From DAIOHQ01 sp036744635 (lineage in GTDB: Bacteria > Planctomycetota > Phycisphaerae > Tepidisphaerales > Tepidisphaeraceae), in NCBI GenBank assembly GCA_036744635.1, contig DAIOHQ010000189.1, forward strand, positions 1 through 9,870: 9,870 nt of DNA, written 5' to 3'. The position numbers were made by a program, and so were the translations under genes. Positions within the stretch are counted from its first letter, which is position 1. Every line of letters starts with the position of its first letter. Under the pieces are notes generated by a model. That model saw only the letters and a program-made list of their open reading frames with translations, made no database searches and had not been told where the DNA came from. Shown one piece after another: positions 1-6,567 of this stretch.

Positions 1-44
1 GGCCCAAGAAAGCGTCGCCGCTTGAGGCTTCATGCAAAATCGTG

Positions 45-97
45 TTCAGCGGACGCCGTGCTGGCGAGTGAGCAGAATCCCGTCCGCTGAAGCGGAC
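45..97. repeat. Nested inverted repeats in the left intergenic region
   Basis: TTCAGCGGACG at 45-55 is the exact reverse complement of CGTCCGCTGAA at 81-91, with a 25-base loop. The right arm also pairs with the next bases: GTCCGCT (82-88) and AGCGGAC (91-97) flank only two bases. Two mutually exclusive hairpins are therefore possible, with the 82-91 stretch as the shared arm. No coding frame supports this region. It may be a dispersed intergenic repeat (similar GTCCGCT/AGCGGAC elements are familiar from planctomycete genomes, as recall) or part of a 3' end structure. Function unknown. Confidence 0.6.
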
Positions 98-120
98 CCT
101 ACATAAGGCTGCAGTGTGCT

Positions 121-150
121 CATAGCTCCGCATGTACATGCGGAGCTATG
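121..150. repeat. Perfect 30-bp palindrome
   Basis: The half-site CATAGCTCCGCATGT (121-135) is followed immediately by its exact reverse complement (136-150), with no mismatch. As RNA it can form a 13-bp stem with a GTAC loop. It lies 30 bp beyond the stop codon of the minus-strand ComEA-like gene, so it may be a 3' hairpin or terminator of that operon. No T-run follows the stem on either strand, so it is not a canonical intrinsic terminator. A binding site for a dimeric protein is the alternative. Confidence 0.75.
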
Positions 151-180
151 TGAGATCGGCGCTCAATTCAACTGCAAATC

Positions 181-573
181 TTATTGCCTCTGCGCCGGGG
201 CGGTCGCGGGCGACAGCTCGTCGAAAATGAGGCATTCCTGCAGCCTGGTCATCATCGCCACGCCGATGCCTTTGACCGCAAGCAGATCGGCCGGGTGGTG
301 AAAGGCTTTCTCGCCGGGATGATTTTTGGCGATCAGCTCGCGATAGGTGACGATGGCCTTGGCGCGCTTTTCGCCCAGTTCAGGGATGGCCGCGAGGTGC
401 TGCCAGGTTGCCTCGTTGGGGTCAATGCGGTCCTGCACTTCGGCGAACCGCGGGCCATTGCCGGCCAGCGGGTCGGGGATGACGGTTCGGCCGCGGGCAT
501 AGAGGATGGCGGCGTAAACGCCCAGGCCGATGACCAGCAGCAGGATTATTTTGCGCTGCGATGGATTCCACAT
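181..573 (-). CDS. ComEA-like helix-hairpin-helix protein, membrane anchored
   Basis: A 130-residue protein. Residues about 9-25 form one hydrophobic membrane segment after a short basic N-terminus. The rest carries two helix-hairpin-helix motifs in the ComEA arrangement: 51-79 (starting DPNEATWQHLAAIPELGEKR) and 91-117 (with the hairpin VKGIG). In ComEA proteins this domain binds double-stranded DNA at the cell surface for uptake. Here the sequence supports only a membrane-tethered DNA-binding module. The start at 573 is chosen because CCTCCT at 585-590 reads as AGGAGG on the coding strand, 11 bases upstream; the longer open frame reaching 867 runs antiphase through the preceding gene. It is the last gene of the minus-strand cluster, 19 bp after the GH10-like gene. 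No other competence gene is in view. Confidence 0.85.
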   Translation of the reverse strand: MWNPSQRKIILLLVIGLGVYAAILYARGRTVIPDPLAGNGPRFAEVQDRIDPNEATWQHLAAIPELGEKRAKAIVTYRELIAKNHPGEKAFHHPADLLAVKGIGVAMMTRLQECLIFDELSPATAPAQRQ

Positions 574-584
574 CGGCGGGGGCC

Positions 585-590
585 CCTCCT
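585..590 (-). promoter_or_regulatory. Shine-Dalgarno AGGAGG for the ComEA-like gene
   Basis: A full AGGAGG on the minus strand, 11 bases before the ATG at 573 and just after the TAA of the upstream gene (593-595). It decides the start and rules out the much longer open frame. It is the clearest ribosome binding site in this operon. Confidence 0.75.
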
Positions 591-592
591 GC

Positions 593-2101
593 TTACTTCT
601 TCGACCACTGATGGAACTTGCTGCGCATTTCCTGCAGCTTGGTGAAGCCGGGTTTGTGCTGGAAGAGGTCATCGACCAGGCCGCCGCCGGGAACGGTCTG
701 ATGGATGTCGGCGAGGTTTCCCCAGGCGATGCTTTCCACGTAGGGTTTGGAGAGGGCCAGGCGGTAGACCGCCTCCATCCAGTCGGCCTGAAGCTGCGGG
801 TCCCAAGGTCCGCGCCAGCGGCCGGCGGCGGCGGGATCGAGCTTGCCTTCGGAGCGGTCGCCGGCATCGGAATTGTTGCGCCCGGGCACAGAGACGGCGG
901 TCAGGAAGACCGGCCGGCCAAGTGTCGAGAACTTGTCCAACATGCAACTGATCTGAAACAGGTCGCGCATGAACATGCCGGGACGGGGAAGTCCCACTTC
1001 CAGCTCCAGGCCGTACCCTTCAAAGCTGATGCCGGCCTGGCCGACCATTTCGGCGTAGAGCATCGGGGGCACGCTGCTGGCATTTTTGGCGTGGTATTCG
1101 CCGAACGGCTGGGTGATGGTGATGATGGTGCGGGCGTTGGGGAGCATCGACTTCACTTGCGAGACCAGCAGCCGGGTAAGCTCGATGATCTGCTCGAAGC
1201 TCATCGGAAAAAGCCCGCCGGCGCTTAGGCCGGCCACGACGTTCCAGACCGCGACGCTGCGGCGGTAGCGCTGCACCACCTGCTGCACGTACTCGTAGGC
1301 CAGCTCGCGCAGAGTGTCGAAATCGTGCTCCCAGATGAACATCCAGTCGGGAATTTCCGACTCCTCGAGATGGATCAGCGGCCCGGCGATGACCGGCATG
1401 CGTTTCTTGGCCAGCAGCTCGATCCAGGCGTCGACGTTCTCGGGGTTGAACGTCCCCTCCGCGGGCTGAAGCTGCTTCCACGACATTGGCAAGATGGCGT
1501 AATCGAACGAGCCCATCATCAGCTCTTTGTATTTCTGGTTCTGAATGGTGGGATCGACGCGGCAGCCGAAAATGTGCTTGACGAACTGAGAGCCGGACCT
1601 GCGCCGATTAATAAGCAGGTCGGCGTGGAAGCTGGCGATCTGCTCGCCGAGCTCGACCGAGATCGCCAGCGACTCATCGGCAAGCTTCGCGGCTTCGGGC
1701 GGTTCGTGCAGCTTGCCCAGGGCGTCGGAGAAGAGGCTCTGAGCGTCCTTGAAGCGCTGCTGAAGGCGTTCAGCGCGGGGGAAGTCGAAGAGGTTCCAGT
1801 CTTCCTGCTTCTGGACGATTTTCATCAGCCGATAGCGGGCCAATTCGACGTTGAGATTGTACGCCTCTTCGCGGTGCTGCAGGCGGGTGGTTTCGAGCTG
1901 GAACTGGCCGGCGGCGCCGACGTCCCAGAGCAGGCTGATGCCCAGGGCGTGTTCATCGGAGCGGACAATTTGCAGCAGGCCATCCTTGAATATCACTTCG
2001 CCGGGGATGGGGACGCTTTCCGGTCCAATGGCGATGCCGGCCATCGGCGCGAACGCCGCCAGCCGCTGGCCTTCCCGATAAATTTCAAACTTGACCGCCA
2101 T
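593..2101 (-). CDS. GH10 (endo-1,4-beta-xylanase) fold protein, probably catalytically inactive
   Basis: A 502-residue protein. Residues 1 to about 110 form an N-terminal domain seen only as beta-rich and unassigned. About 110-165 is helical. About 175-500 follows the glycoside hydrolase family 10 barrel: SWKQLQPAEGTFNPENVDAW (207-226), the PLIHLEESEIPDWMF strand (241-255), WNVVAG (286-291), GYGLELEVG (362-370), GRPVFLTAVS (395-404) and SIAWGNLAD (457-465). In active GH10 enzymes the motif WDxVNE carries the acid/base glutamate and TELD the nucleophile. Here these positions read WNVVAG (Gly291) and TAVS (Ala402), so both catalytic glutamates are missing while the scaffold is kept. There is no signal peptide, so the protein is probably cytoplasmic. 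It starts 6 bp after the zinc-ribbon gene ends, so it is surely cotranscribed. Likely a carbohydrate-binding or structural pseudoenzyme; automated pipelines may name it xylanase. Confidence 0.85.
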   Translation of the reverse strand: MAVKFEIYREGQRLAAFAPMAGIAIGPESVPIPGEVIFKDGLLQIVRSDEHALGISLLWDVGAAGQFQLETTRLQHREEAYNLNVELARYRLMKIVQKQEDWNLFDFPRAERLQQRFKDAQSLFSDALGKLHEPPEAAKLADESLAISVELGEQIASFHADLLINRRRSGSQFVKHIFGCRVDPTIQNQKYKELMMGSFDYAILPMSWKQLQPAEGTFNPENVDAWIELLAKKRMPVIAGPLIHLEESEIPDWMFIWEHDFDTLRELAYEYVQQVVQRYRRSVAVWNVVAGLSAGGLFPMSFEQIIELTRLLVSQVKSMLPNARTIITITQPFGEYHAKNASSVPPMLYAEMVGQAGISFEGYGLELEVGLPRPGMFMRDLFQISCMLDKFSTLGRPVFLTAVSVPGRNNSDAGDRSEGKLDPAAAGRWRGPWDPQLQADWMEAVYRLALSKPYVESIAWGNLADIHQTVPGGGLVDDLFQHKPGFTKLQEMRSKFHQWSKK

Positions 2102-2107
2102 GCCGAT

Positions 2108-2557
2108 TCAATTCCGCTTCTGCGCCGACGACACTAGCGCGGCGGGCATCTTAGCAGAGGAATCGCGCACCTCCAATTGGGACGGCGCGGGCGAATGCGG
2201 CAGGCCGCACTCGGGGCAGATGATTTCGCCACCGGCGAGGAACTGGCCGAAGAGGTCGTAGCCGCATTGCAGGCAGTTGGTGCTGCGCGTGGGTGGGACA
2301 CGCTTCCATGGCAGCAGGATTTTCGTGATCCAGTACAGCAGAATCAGAATGATCGTTCGAAGTAATGCGGCGACTGGATGGTTACTAATGACTGCAAGTC
2401 CGAGGGCGAGAACGCAAACGAGGATTTCCCAACGGGAAGTGCCTCCCTGCAATTCTTGGCCGCAGGCGGGGCAGCGGTAGATGCGCGCGGCTTTCAGATA
2501 GAGAAGCCGGACGCGCTTCTTGCAGGCGGGACAGCGGATGGTGGAGAAGATTCGCAC
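2108..2557 (-). CDS. Double zinc-ribbon membrane protein
   Basis: A 149-residue protein of unknown function. The N-terminal zinc ribbon has C9xxC12 and C29xxC32. Two hydrophobic segments follow (about 43-58 and 61-83), then a second ribbon with C95LQC98GYDL and C114PEC117G. The latter motif recurs in small planctomycete membrane proteins (recall). Both ribbons would lie on the same side of the membrane if the two segments form a hairpin. The start is a GTG at 2557: the only nearby ATG (2564) is out of frame, and starting further in would remove the first ribbon. No Shine-Dalgarno is visible. It starts 35 bp after the upstream gene and ends 6 bp before the GH10-like gene. A membrane-bound metal or nucleic-acid sensor is possible, but the sequence does not show it. 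Confidence 0.75.
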   Translation of the reverse strand: MRIFSTIRCPACKKRVRLLYLKAARIYRCPACGQELQGGTSRWEILVCVLALGLAVISNHPVAALLRTIILILLYWITKILLPWKRVPPTRSTNCLQCGYDLFGQFLAGGEIICPECGLPHSPAPSQLEVRDSSAKMPAALVSSAQKRN

Positions 2558-2592
2558 GGACCATATTTTACCCGATAACGAGGCCGCGTCCC

Positions 2593-3108
2593 TTATTCTT
2601 TTGCAAAGTAGTCGCGGACGAGGTCGCGGTAGGCGTCGGGGACTGCGCCTTGGCGGAGGGCGTCGCCGGCGGCGGCGCGGGCGGCGGGCCAGGCGCTGGC
2701 AGACCAGGGAGCGGCGCGATGGGGGCGATCGGGGGCGCCGGCGGCGGCGCTGGAGGAGGTTCCGGGAGTGCCCGAATCTGTGGCTTGGCCGGCGCCGGAA
2801 ACGATGGCTCCGCCGTTGTTTGAATGCGCGGCGCTGGTGCCTTGGTCGGGGGGGGTGGCGGTGTTCGGGTGTTGGTCGGCACCGTGGGATTCTCCTCCGC
2901 CGGCGCCCTCGGTCGATGTGGAATGGCCGCGGGCGGAGGCGGAGTCGGTGGGGTTCTCTGTCTTGGCAGGGTTCGGCTGGGCGCTGCCTGTTCCGAGGCG
3001 CGAAGCATCGGGAGAGTTTTCCGAAGGTTGGTCAGCGGGGGTGCGCGGGAAGCGCCGCGTCGGCGTGGGTTCGATTTTTTCTGAGCGCGTCATCGCCAGC
3101 TCGGCGGG
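2593..3108 (-). CDS. C-terminal part of a gapped low-complexity membrane-associated protein
   Basis: This open frame runs from the edge of the N gap to a TAA at 2593-2595 and encodes 171 residues. Most is a Gly/Ser/Thr/Pro/Ala-rich, probably disordered stretch. It closes with a conserved-looking end, VPDAYRDLVRDYFAKE. It is most simply the C-terminus of the protein whose N-terminus lies at 3119-3682. An ATG at 3091-3093 (MTRSEK...) could instead be a separate start, so a second gene cannot be excluded. The C-terminal YRDLVRDYF motif resembles the end of planctomycete proteins that begin with three membrane helices (recall), which favours one gene. The reading frame does not join across the Ns as drawn, because 10 is not a multiple of 3. 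Confidence 0.6.
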   Translation of the reverse strand, partial: PAELAMTRSEKIEPTPTRRFPRTPADQPSENSPDASRLGTGSAQPNPAKTENPTDSASARGHSTSTEGAGGGESHGADQHPNTATPPDQGTSAAHSNNGGAIVSGAGQATDSGTPGTSSSAAAGAPDRPHRAAPWSASAWPAARAAAGDALRQGAVPDAYRDLVRDYFAKE

Positions 3109-3118
3109 NNNNNNNNNN
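3109..3118. other. Assembly gap of 10 Ns
   Basis: Ten Ns interrupt a coding region. The sequence CGCCAGCTCGGCGGG ends exactly at the left edge (3094-3108) and recurs 44 bp past the right edge (3152-3166). A codon boundary falls exactly on each edge if the two sides are one gene, so the true missing length should be a multiple of three. The figure 10 is therefore a placeholder. Confidence 0.97.
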
Positions 3119-3682
3119 CTGGCGGCGGCTCTGGAGGAACGACACCAGGTCCGCCAGCTCGGCGGGCGAGAGAAAGCCACGGTCGGATGCGTTGGTCGGG
3201 GAGATCGAAGCCGTGGAAAACGTGATGCCGACGGTGAGGACCAGTGCCGCGGCCAGGCCGATGCCGCCCCAGGCGCGGGCGCCCAGACGATGGGCGATGA
3301 CGGCCGATGGCGAAAGCTTGGCGCAGCGCGACTCCGCCATGTGCAGCACGGCCTGGCCGAAGGGATCATCGGCGGAGATGGTGGCGGCGGTGCTGAGCAG
3401 GTCGGAGAGGCCGAGCTGGCGGTCGGCCTGGATGGCGGCGTCAAGGTGCGATGGCCGGCGGATGATCGCCCAGATAGCGCCCCATGCCGCGCCTAGTGAG
3501 AGTGCGGCGAGGCCCAGGGGAAGGATTGGTTGATCGCGGGAGATGAGAATGGTCATGAGGATGAGCGCCACCGCCGCGCCTGCGGCGAGACCGATTCCCG
3601 TCCACTCCAGCATGCGCACGAGAAGCAGCCGGCGGTGGACGGAGTTGATGAAGCGGGCGAGGATTGGGGAAGGCGGCCGCAT
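3119..3682 (-). CDS. N-terminal part of a gapped three-helix membrane protein
   Basis: The frame encodes 188 residues before the gap. Hydrophobic segments lie at about 27-47, 53-74 and 137-155. Between the second and third is a soluble stretch, HLDAAIQADRQLGLSDLLST, followed by DDPFGQAVLHMAESRCAKL. After the third helix comes SPAELADLVSFLQSRRQ, which looks like the start of a helical region that continues into the Ns. This layout resembles large hypothetical membrane proteins of planctomycetes with an amphipathic middle and a YRDLVRDYF end (recall; no function known to me). The start at 3682 gives a normal N-terminus 34 bp after the RnfC-like gene; no Shine-Dalgarno is visible. A longer reading from 3760 would overlap rnfC and is not preferred. 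Confidence 0.75.
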
Positions 3683-3716
3683 GAGGGTATTGAAACATAA
3701 TCGGGAGGCGGGATGG

Positions 3717-5090
3717 TTAAGTTGCAGAAATTGCAGGGGCATCAGAGGAAGGCGTGACATGTTCGGCAGCCTGAGGAACAGCTTCGCCGCGCAGTTTGAT
3801 CCGCCGGATTCCTTCCAGCAGGGGGAGGCGGGAGGGGCAGACGTGGGAGCAGAGGCCGCATTCGATGCACGCTTCCAGGCCGTAATGATCGGCCAGGGCC
3901 AGGTCGCCGCGTTGGCTGGCCTCGAGCAGCCCGGCGGGTTGAATCTGGGTGGGGCAGGCCTCGATGCACCAGGAACAGCGGATGCAGGGCTCGGGAATGT
4001 TGGGGGCCTCTTCGTGGCCGATGTGCAGGGTCAACTCGCCACCGGCCAGGATGACGTCGGCCGGCACGCGGATATCGCGCAACGCGTGGCCGGCGCGCAC
4101 GATCACGCCGCTGGAAGGGATTGCCAGTTCCTTCAACACGTGCGACAGGGGCGTTCCGACCGCAACCAGCAGCAGGTGGGTTTCTCCCTTCCGATCATCG
4201 CGCAGCACAATCGGCACGCGCAGCATCGGACGCTCTAGCGCGGCACATTCCCCAATCGCCGCGGCGGTGGGCGGATCGAGCACCAGGAGGCCTTGTTCGA
4301 CCGGCGAACGGCCCGGCCGCAGGCGGCGATCCACCACGGTGTGCAGCAGCAACGTGGGATCGGGCTGCGGATAATCGTTGCGCAGCGAGACAAGCTGCAC
4401 GCGCTTGCCGGCCAGGCGCTTGAGGTGGCGCCACCAGCGGCCGGGCGATTCACCTTCGATGATGATCCAGTTGCGTTTGGCGCCGGTGAGCCGGGCCAGC
4501 AGCACCAGGCCGACGATCATGGCCGGCGACCAGCGCGCCGCCGCGACGCTGTTCAGGCGGGCGCTGCCATCTTCGTCGAGGGCGTTGCAGAGGATGGTAT
4601 CGACCGGGCGCTTGATCGACTGGTGCAACTGGGCGAGGAAATCGGGGCTGGTCTTGCGATGGGCGGTGATGCCGGCATGGCGGATGCGGTCGATCCAGGT
4701 GAAGAGGTCGGCGGGATGCACATTCTCCAGCTCCGGCAGGGCTTTTTCCGCCTGGGTCATGTTGATCGGATCGGGCTCGGGGGCGGCGGTGTCAGTGGCT
4801 TCAACTTCCACTGCGGGGATCTGCCGACCACAAGTAAGCGTGATCGTGGTAGCGGCGCGGACAATACCGGCGACGGGAGACAGCGCGGCGGGCAGGGTTT
4901 CGCCGATCTCAGAAGTGATGGGCTCGCCGGCTGCGACGATCGTCCCCGGGGCCTTGGGCGCTGCCGTCGAGCCGTCATCGTGGGCGGCCAGGGGAATGAA
5001 GAGGCGGGGCGCCGGGGCGATGGTGCGAAATTCGCGCGGCTTAAGGCTCCATCCGCCAACCCGGGTAATCTGGACGTCGAAATACTTCAT
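3717..5090 (-). CDS. RnfC-like 2x[4Fe-4S] protein, stand-alone and divergent
   Basis: A 457-residue protein resembling RnfC, the electron-input subunit of Rnf ion-pumping ferredoxin:NAD oxidoreductases. Domains in order: an N-terminal barrel-sandwich region (about 1-100, with SPVAGIVRA), a 51K-like flavin/NADH domain (about 130-310), an SLBB-like stretch (about 311-350) and a dicluster ferredoxin domain. The ferredoxin ligands are intact: C369xxC372xxC375xxxC379P and C408xxC411xxC414xxxC418P. The flavin/NADH part is degenerate. The usual GLGGAxFPT loop reads AGITAHRKTSP (139-149), the usual NGAECEP reads CNALDEDG (168-175), and the GGPMMG motif is missing. No rnfA/B/D/E/G gene is adjacent. 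First gene of the minus-strand operon; no clear Shine-Dalgarno before the ATG. It probably passes electrons through its clusters, but NADH oxidation is doubtful. Confidence 0.82.
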   Translation of the reverse strand: MKYFDVQITRVGGWSLKPREFRTIAPAPRLFIPLAAHDDGSTAAPKAPGTIVAAGEPITSEIGETLPAALSPVAGIVRAATTITLTCGRQIPAVEVEATDTAAPEPDPINMTQAEKALPELENVHPADLFTWIDRIRHAGITAHRKTSPDFLAQLHQSIKRPVDTILCNALDEDGSARLNSVAAARWSPAMIVGLVLLARLTGAKRNWIIIEGESPGRWWRHLKRLAGKRVQLVSLRNDYPQPDPTLLLHTVVDRRLRPGRSPVEQGLLVLDPPTAAAIGECAALERPMLRVPIVLRDDRKGETHLLLVAVGTPLSHVLKELAIPSSGVIVRAGHALRDIRVPADVILAGGELTLHIGHEEAPNIPEPCIRCSWCIEACPTQIQPAGLLEASQRGDLALADHYGLEACIECGLCSHVCPSRLPLLEGIRRIKLRGEAVPQAAEHVTPSSDAPAISAT

Positions 5091-5157
5091 CGGGCGGTGT
5101 TCTTGTCAGGAGAAGAAGCGATCGCGCCGGCATGCTCCCGGCACAGTAGATTGTCCC

Positions 5158-5270
5158 GTGGCAGACAGGAATGTCTGCCCCACCAAGAGAGACAGTCCCG
5201 TGGCAGACAGGAATGTCTGCCCCACCAAGAGAGATAGTATCGTGGCAGACAGGAATGTCTGCCCCACCAA
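5158..5270. repeat. Tandem hairpin repeat, three copies, 42-bp period
   Basis: Three identical 29-bp cores occupy 5158-5186, 5200-5228 and 5242-5270, separated by two related 13-bp spacers. Each core contains the inverted repeat GGCAGACA-GGAA-TGTCTGCC (8-bp stem, 4-base loop) followed by CCACCAA. The array fills the intergenic region between the sugar isomerase stop (5317) and the RnfC-like start (5090). Read as protein on the minus strand it gives the familiar WWGRHSCLP string often mis-annotated as hypothetical protein in planctomycetes. The same element, reversed, recurs at the right end of the window. Confidence 0.9.
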
Positions 5271-5316
5271 CAGAATATTTTGACAGCCGCCGAGTTCGAC
5301 GTTCGCAGGCTCGCGC

Positions 5317-6147
5317 TCACGAAGCCAGGGGGATGCCGTTTTCGCGGCAGACCTGGCGGAGCGCATCGGCGGCCGTCTTGAAGAGCTTCGGGCCGCTGAA
5401 TCCGCTGAATTGTCCCTGCGCCGCCAGGTGCGGCTCGAGGCTGAGAAAGCCGCGATAGCCGCTGGCGTAGGCATCCTTCAGGATCTCCCCGAGGTGACCG
5501 TCGCCTTGCCCGGCGGGAACCGCCTTCGCCTCCTTGAAAGTCGCATCCTTCACATGAATGTGGGCGGTGAACGGCTTGAGCAGCGGCCAATTGTCCAGGG
5601 GATTTTCGCCCACCTGCACAAAGTTGGCGAAGTCGAAGGCACAGCGCAGTTGCGAGGAGTTGATCGACTGCATCAGGTCGAGGCATTCCTTTCCCTTCTC
5701 GCCGTAAATATGCCGCTCGTTCTCGTGGACGAGGGTGATCTCCCGGCCCTTGATGTAGTCCACCTTGGCGCGCATGCGGCGAAGCACTTCATCGCGGTAT
5801 TTTCGGATGTCCCCGCCATCGGCGGGGGGATAATAGCTGAAGATGCGGATCAGGTGTGCCCCGAAGAAATCGGCCGCATCGACCGCGATTTTGAAGCGCT
5901 CGAAATGATCCTCCCAGGAATCGTTGATCTTCACCTTGCCGATCGGGCTGCCGATGCACGCCACCGCCAGGCCGTTGGCGGCGAGCTTGGTTTTGATCTC
6001 CGAGCGCAGGGCGGTGTCGAAGTCGAGGACGTTCCTGCCAGAGACGCTGCGCAGCTCAAAATGGGTGATTCCATTCTCCCGGCAGCCGCGAATCTGCTCA
6101 TCCAGTTCCGGCGAAATTTCATCGGCAAAGGCGGCGAGTTTCAGCAT
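5317..6147 (-). CDS. Sugar phosphate isomerase/epimerase, AP-endonuclease-2-like TIM barrel
   Basis: A 276-residue protein of the xylose-isomerase-like TIM-barrel superfamily, complete and of normal length. It opens with LAAFADEISPELDEQI, typical of these cytoplasmic enzymes. Expected metal-binding acids and histidines appear in order: E142 in HENE, D172 in FDF, H196/H198 in HIHVKDA, and E238 in LEPH. The family isomerises or epimerises sugars or sugar acids; the exact substrate cannot be read from sequence. It is transcribed alone from a good promoter at 6177-6204, and the coding start is preceded by AGAGGA (6152-6157), four bases from the ATG. A repeat array follows its stop codon. Family call is firm, substrate unknown. 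Confidence 0.9.
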   Translation of the reverse strand: MLKLAAFADEISPELDEQIRGCRENGITHFELRSVSGRNVLDFDTALRSEIKTKLAANGLAVACIGSPIGKVKINDSWEDHFERFKIAVDAADFFGAHLIRIFSYYPPADGGDIRKYRDEVLRRMRAKVDYIKGREITLVHENERHIYGEKGKECLDLMQSINSSQLRCAFDFANFVQVGENPLDNWPLLKPFTAHIHVKDATFKEAKAVPAGQGDGHLGEILKDAYASGYRGFLSLEPHLAAQGQFSGFSGPKLFKTAADALRQVCRENGIPLAS

Positions 6148-6176
6148 AAGGTCCTCTGGTCAATCGTTGAGTGGCG

Positions 6177-6204
6177 ATTGTAGAGGAGGAGGCGGGTGCG
6201 TCAA
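6177..6204 (-). promoter_or_regulatory. Sigma70-like promoter for the sugar isomerase gene
   Basis: On the minus strand TTGACG (6204-6199) and TACAAT (6182-6177) are separated by 16 bases. This gives a predicted start near 6170 and a leader of about 22 bases before the ATG at 6147. The spacer is pyrimidine-rich. Sequence match only. Confidence 0.6.
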
Positions 6205-6313
6205 AGGCGGCGGCATTCTCGGGAAGAATGCGCGAAGGCACGGGCAAGCAGGTGGTGTCGCTACGAAAGTCCTTTAGAGCAACTCGTGCAATTGGTCGAC
6301 CGTTAGACCGGCA

Positions 6314-6553
6314 TCAGCAAGACACCGTTACCAGGACAGGACCGGCGGGGTTGGGTTCAATCGGAATGGGCTCATTGTGCAGCAGAAGCGATTCGACGTA
6401 GACAGTGATGGCATCCTGGGCCATGGCGATCGCCTGCTCGCGCGTGTCCCCTTCGGTGTGACATCCCGGCAAGGCGGGGACATGCACGGCGAATCCGCCG
6501 TCTTCGTCGTCGGCTTCAAGCAAAACCGTGAACGTGTAGCTGTGAGCAACCAT
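6314..6553 (-). CDS. HicB-like antitoxin, apparently solitary
   Basis: A 79-residue protein with the HicB fold signature: YTFTVLLEADDEDGGFAVHV (6-25) followed by PALPGCHTEGDTREQAI (26-42) and the helix AQDAITVYVESLLLHNEPIP (46-65). HicB proteins neutralise the mRNA-cleaving toxin HicA and often repress their own operon. Here the HicB ends soon after the core fold and has no C-terminal DNA-binding domain. No HicA-like double-stranded-RNA-binding frame was found in the 166 bases downstream or in the short region upstream, so it is an orphan or its partner is elsewhere. Solitary HicB-like proteins are common. The start at 6553 fits the family N-terminus. Confidence 0.82.
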   Translation of the reverse strand: MVAHSYTFTVLLEADDEDGGFAVHVPALPGCHTEGDTREQAIAMAQDAITVYVESLLLHNEPIPIEPNPAGPVLVTVSC

Positions 6554-6561
6554 ATCCGCAC

Positions 6562-6567
6562 ACTATA
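6562..6567 (-). promoter_or_regulatory. Candidate -10 box giving a leaderless hicB-like transcript
   Basis: TATAGT on the minus strand ends 8 bases before the ATG at 6553. Transcription would start at or within two bases of the start codon, and no Shine-Dalgarno is present. No convincing -35 lies 16-18 bases upstream, so support is limited. Confidence 0.35.

Noticed and set aside
116..301. Small plus-strand gene across the palindrome
   Set aside because: It overlaps the ComEA-like C-terminus in antisense, has no ribosome site or motif, and its beginning is the palindrome.
593..2101. Active endo-1,4-beta-xylanase
   Set aside because: Both catalytic glutamates are replaced and there is no signal peptide, so the enzyme name alone would mislead.
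1325..2137. Long plus-strand open frames antisense to the minus operon, here and at 4293-5283 and 3543-4238
   Set aside because: They mirror the high third-position GC of the real minus-strand genes, encode no recognisable motif, and the minus frames carry clear domains.
2520..3533. Arg-rich 337-residue plus-strand frame
   Set aside because: It is a shadow of the Gly/Ser/Pro-rich minus-strand gene and runs through the N gap; composition is artefactual.
5158..5270. CRISPR array
   Set aside because: Only three copies, spacers of 13 bp that resemble each other, and no cas genes. It is a tandem hairpin repeat.
6148..6313. hicA toxin gene next to the HicB-like gene
   Set aside because: Minus-strand frames after the HicB stop contain early stops or no start, and none matches the HicA pattern.
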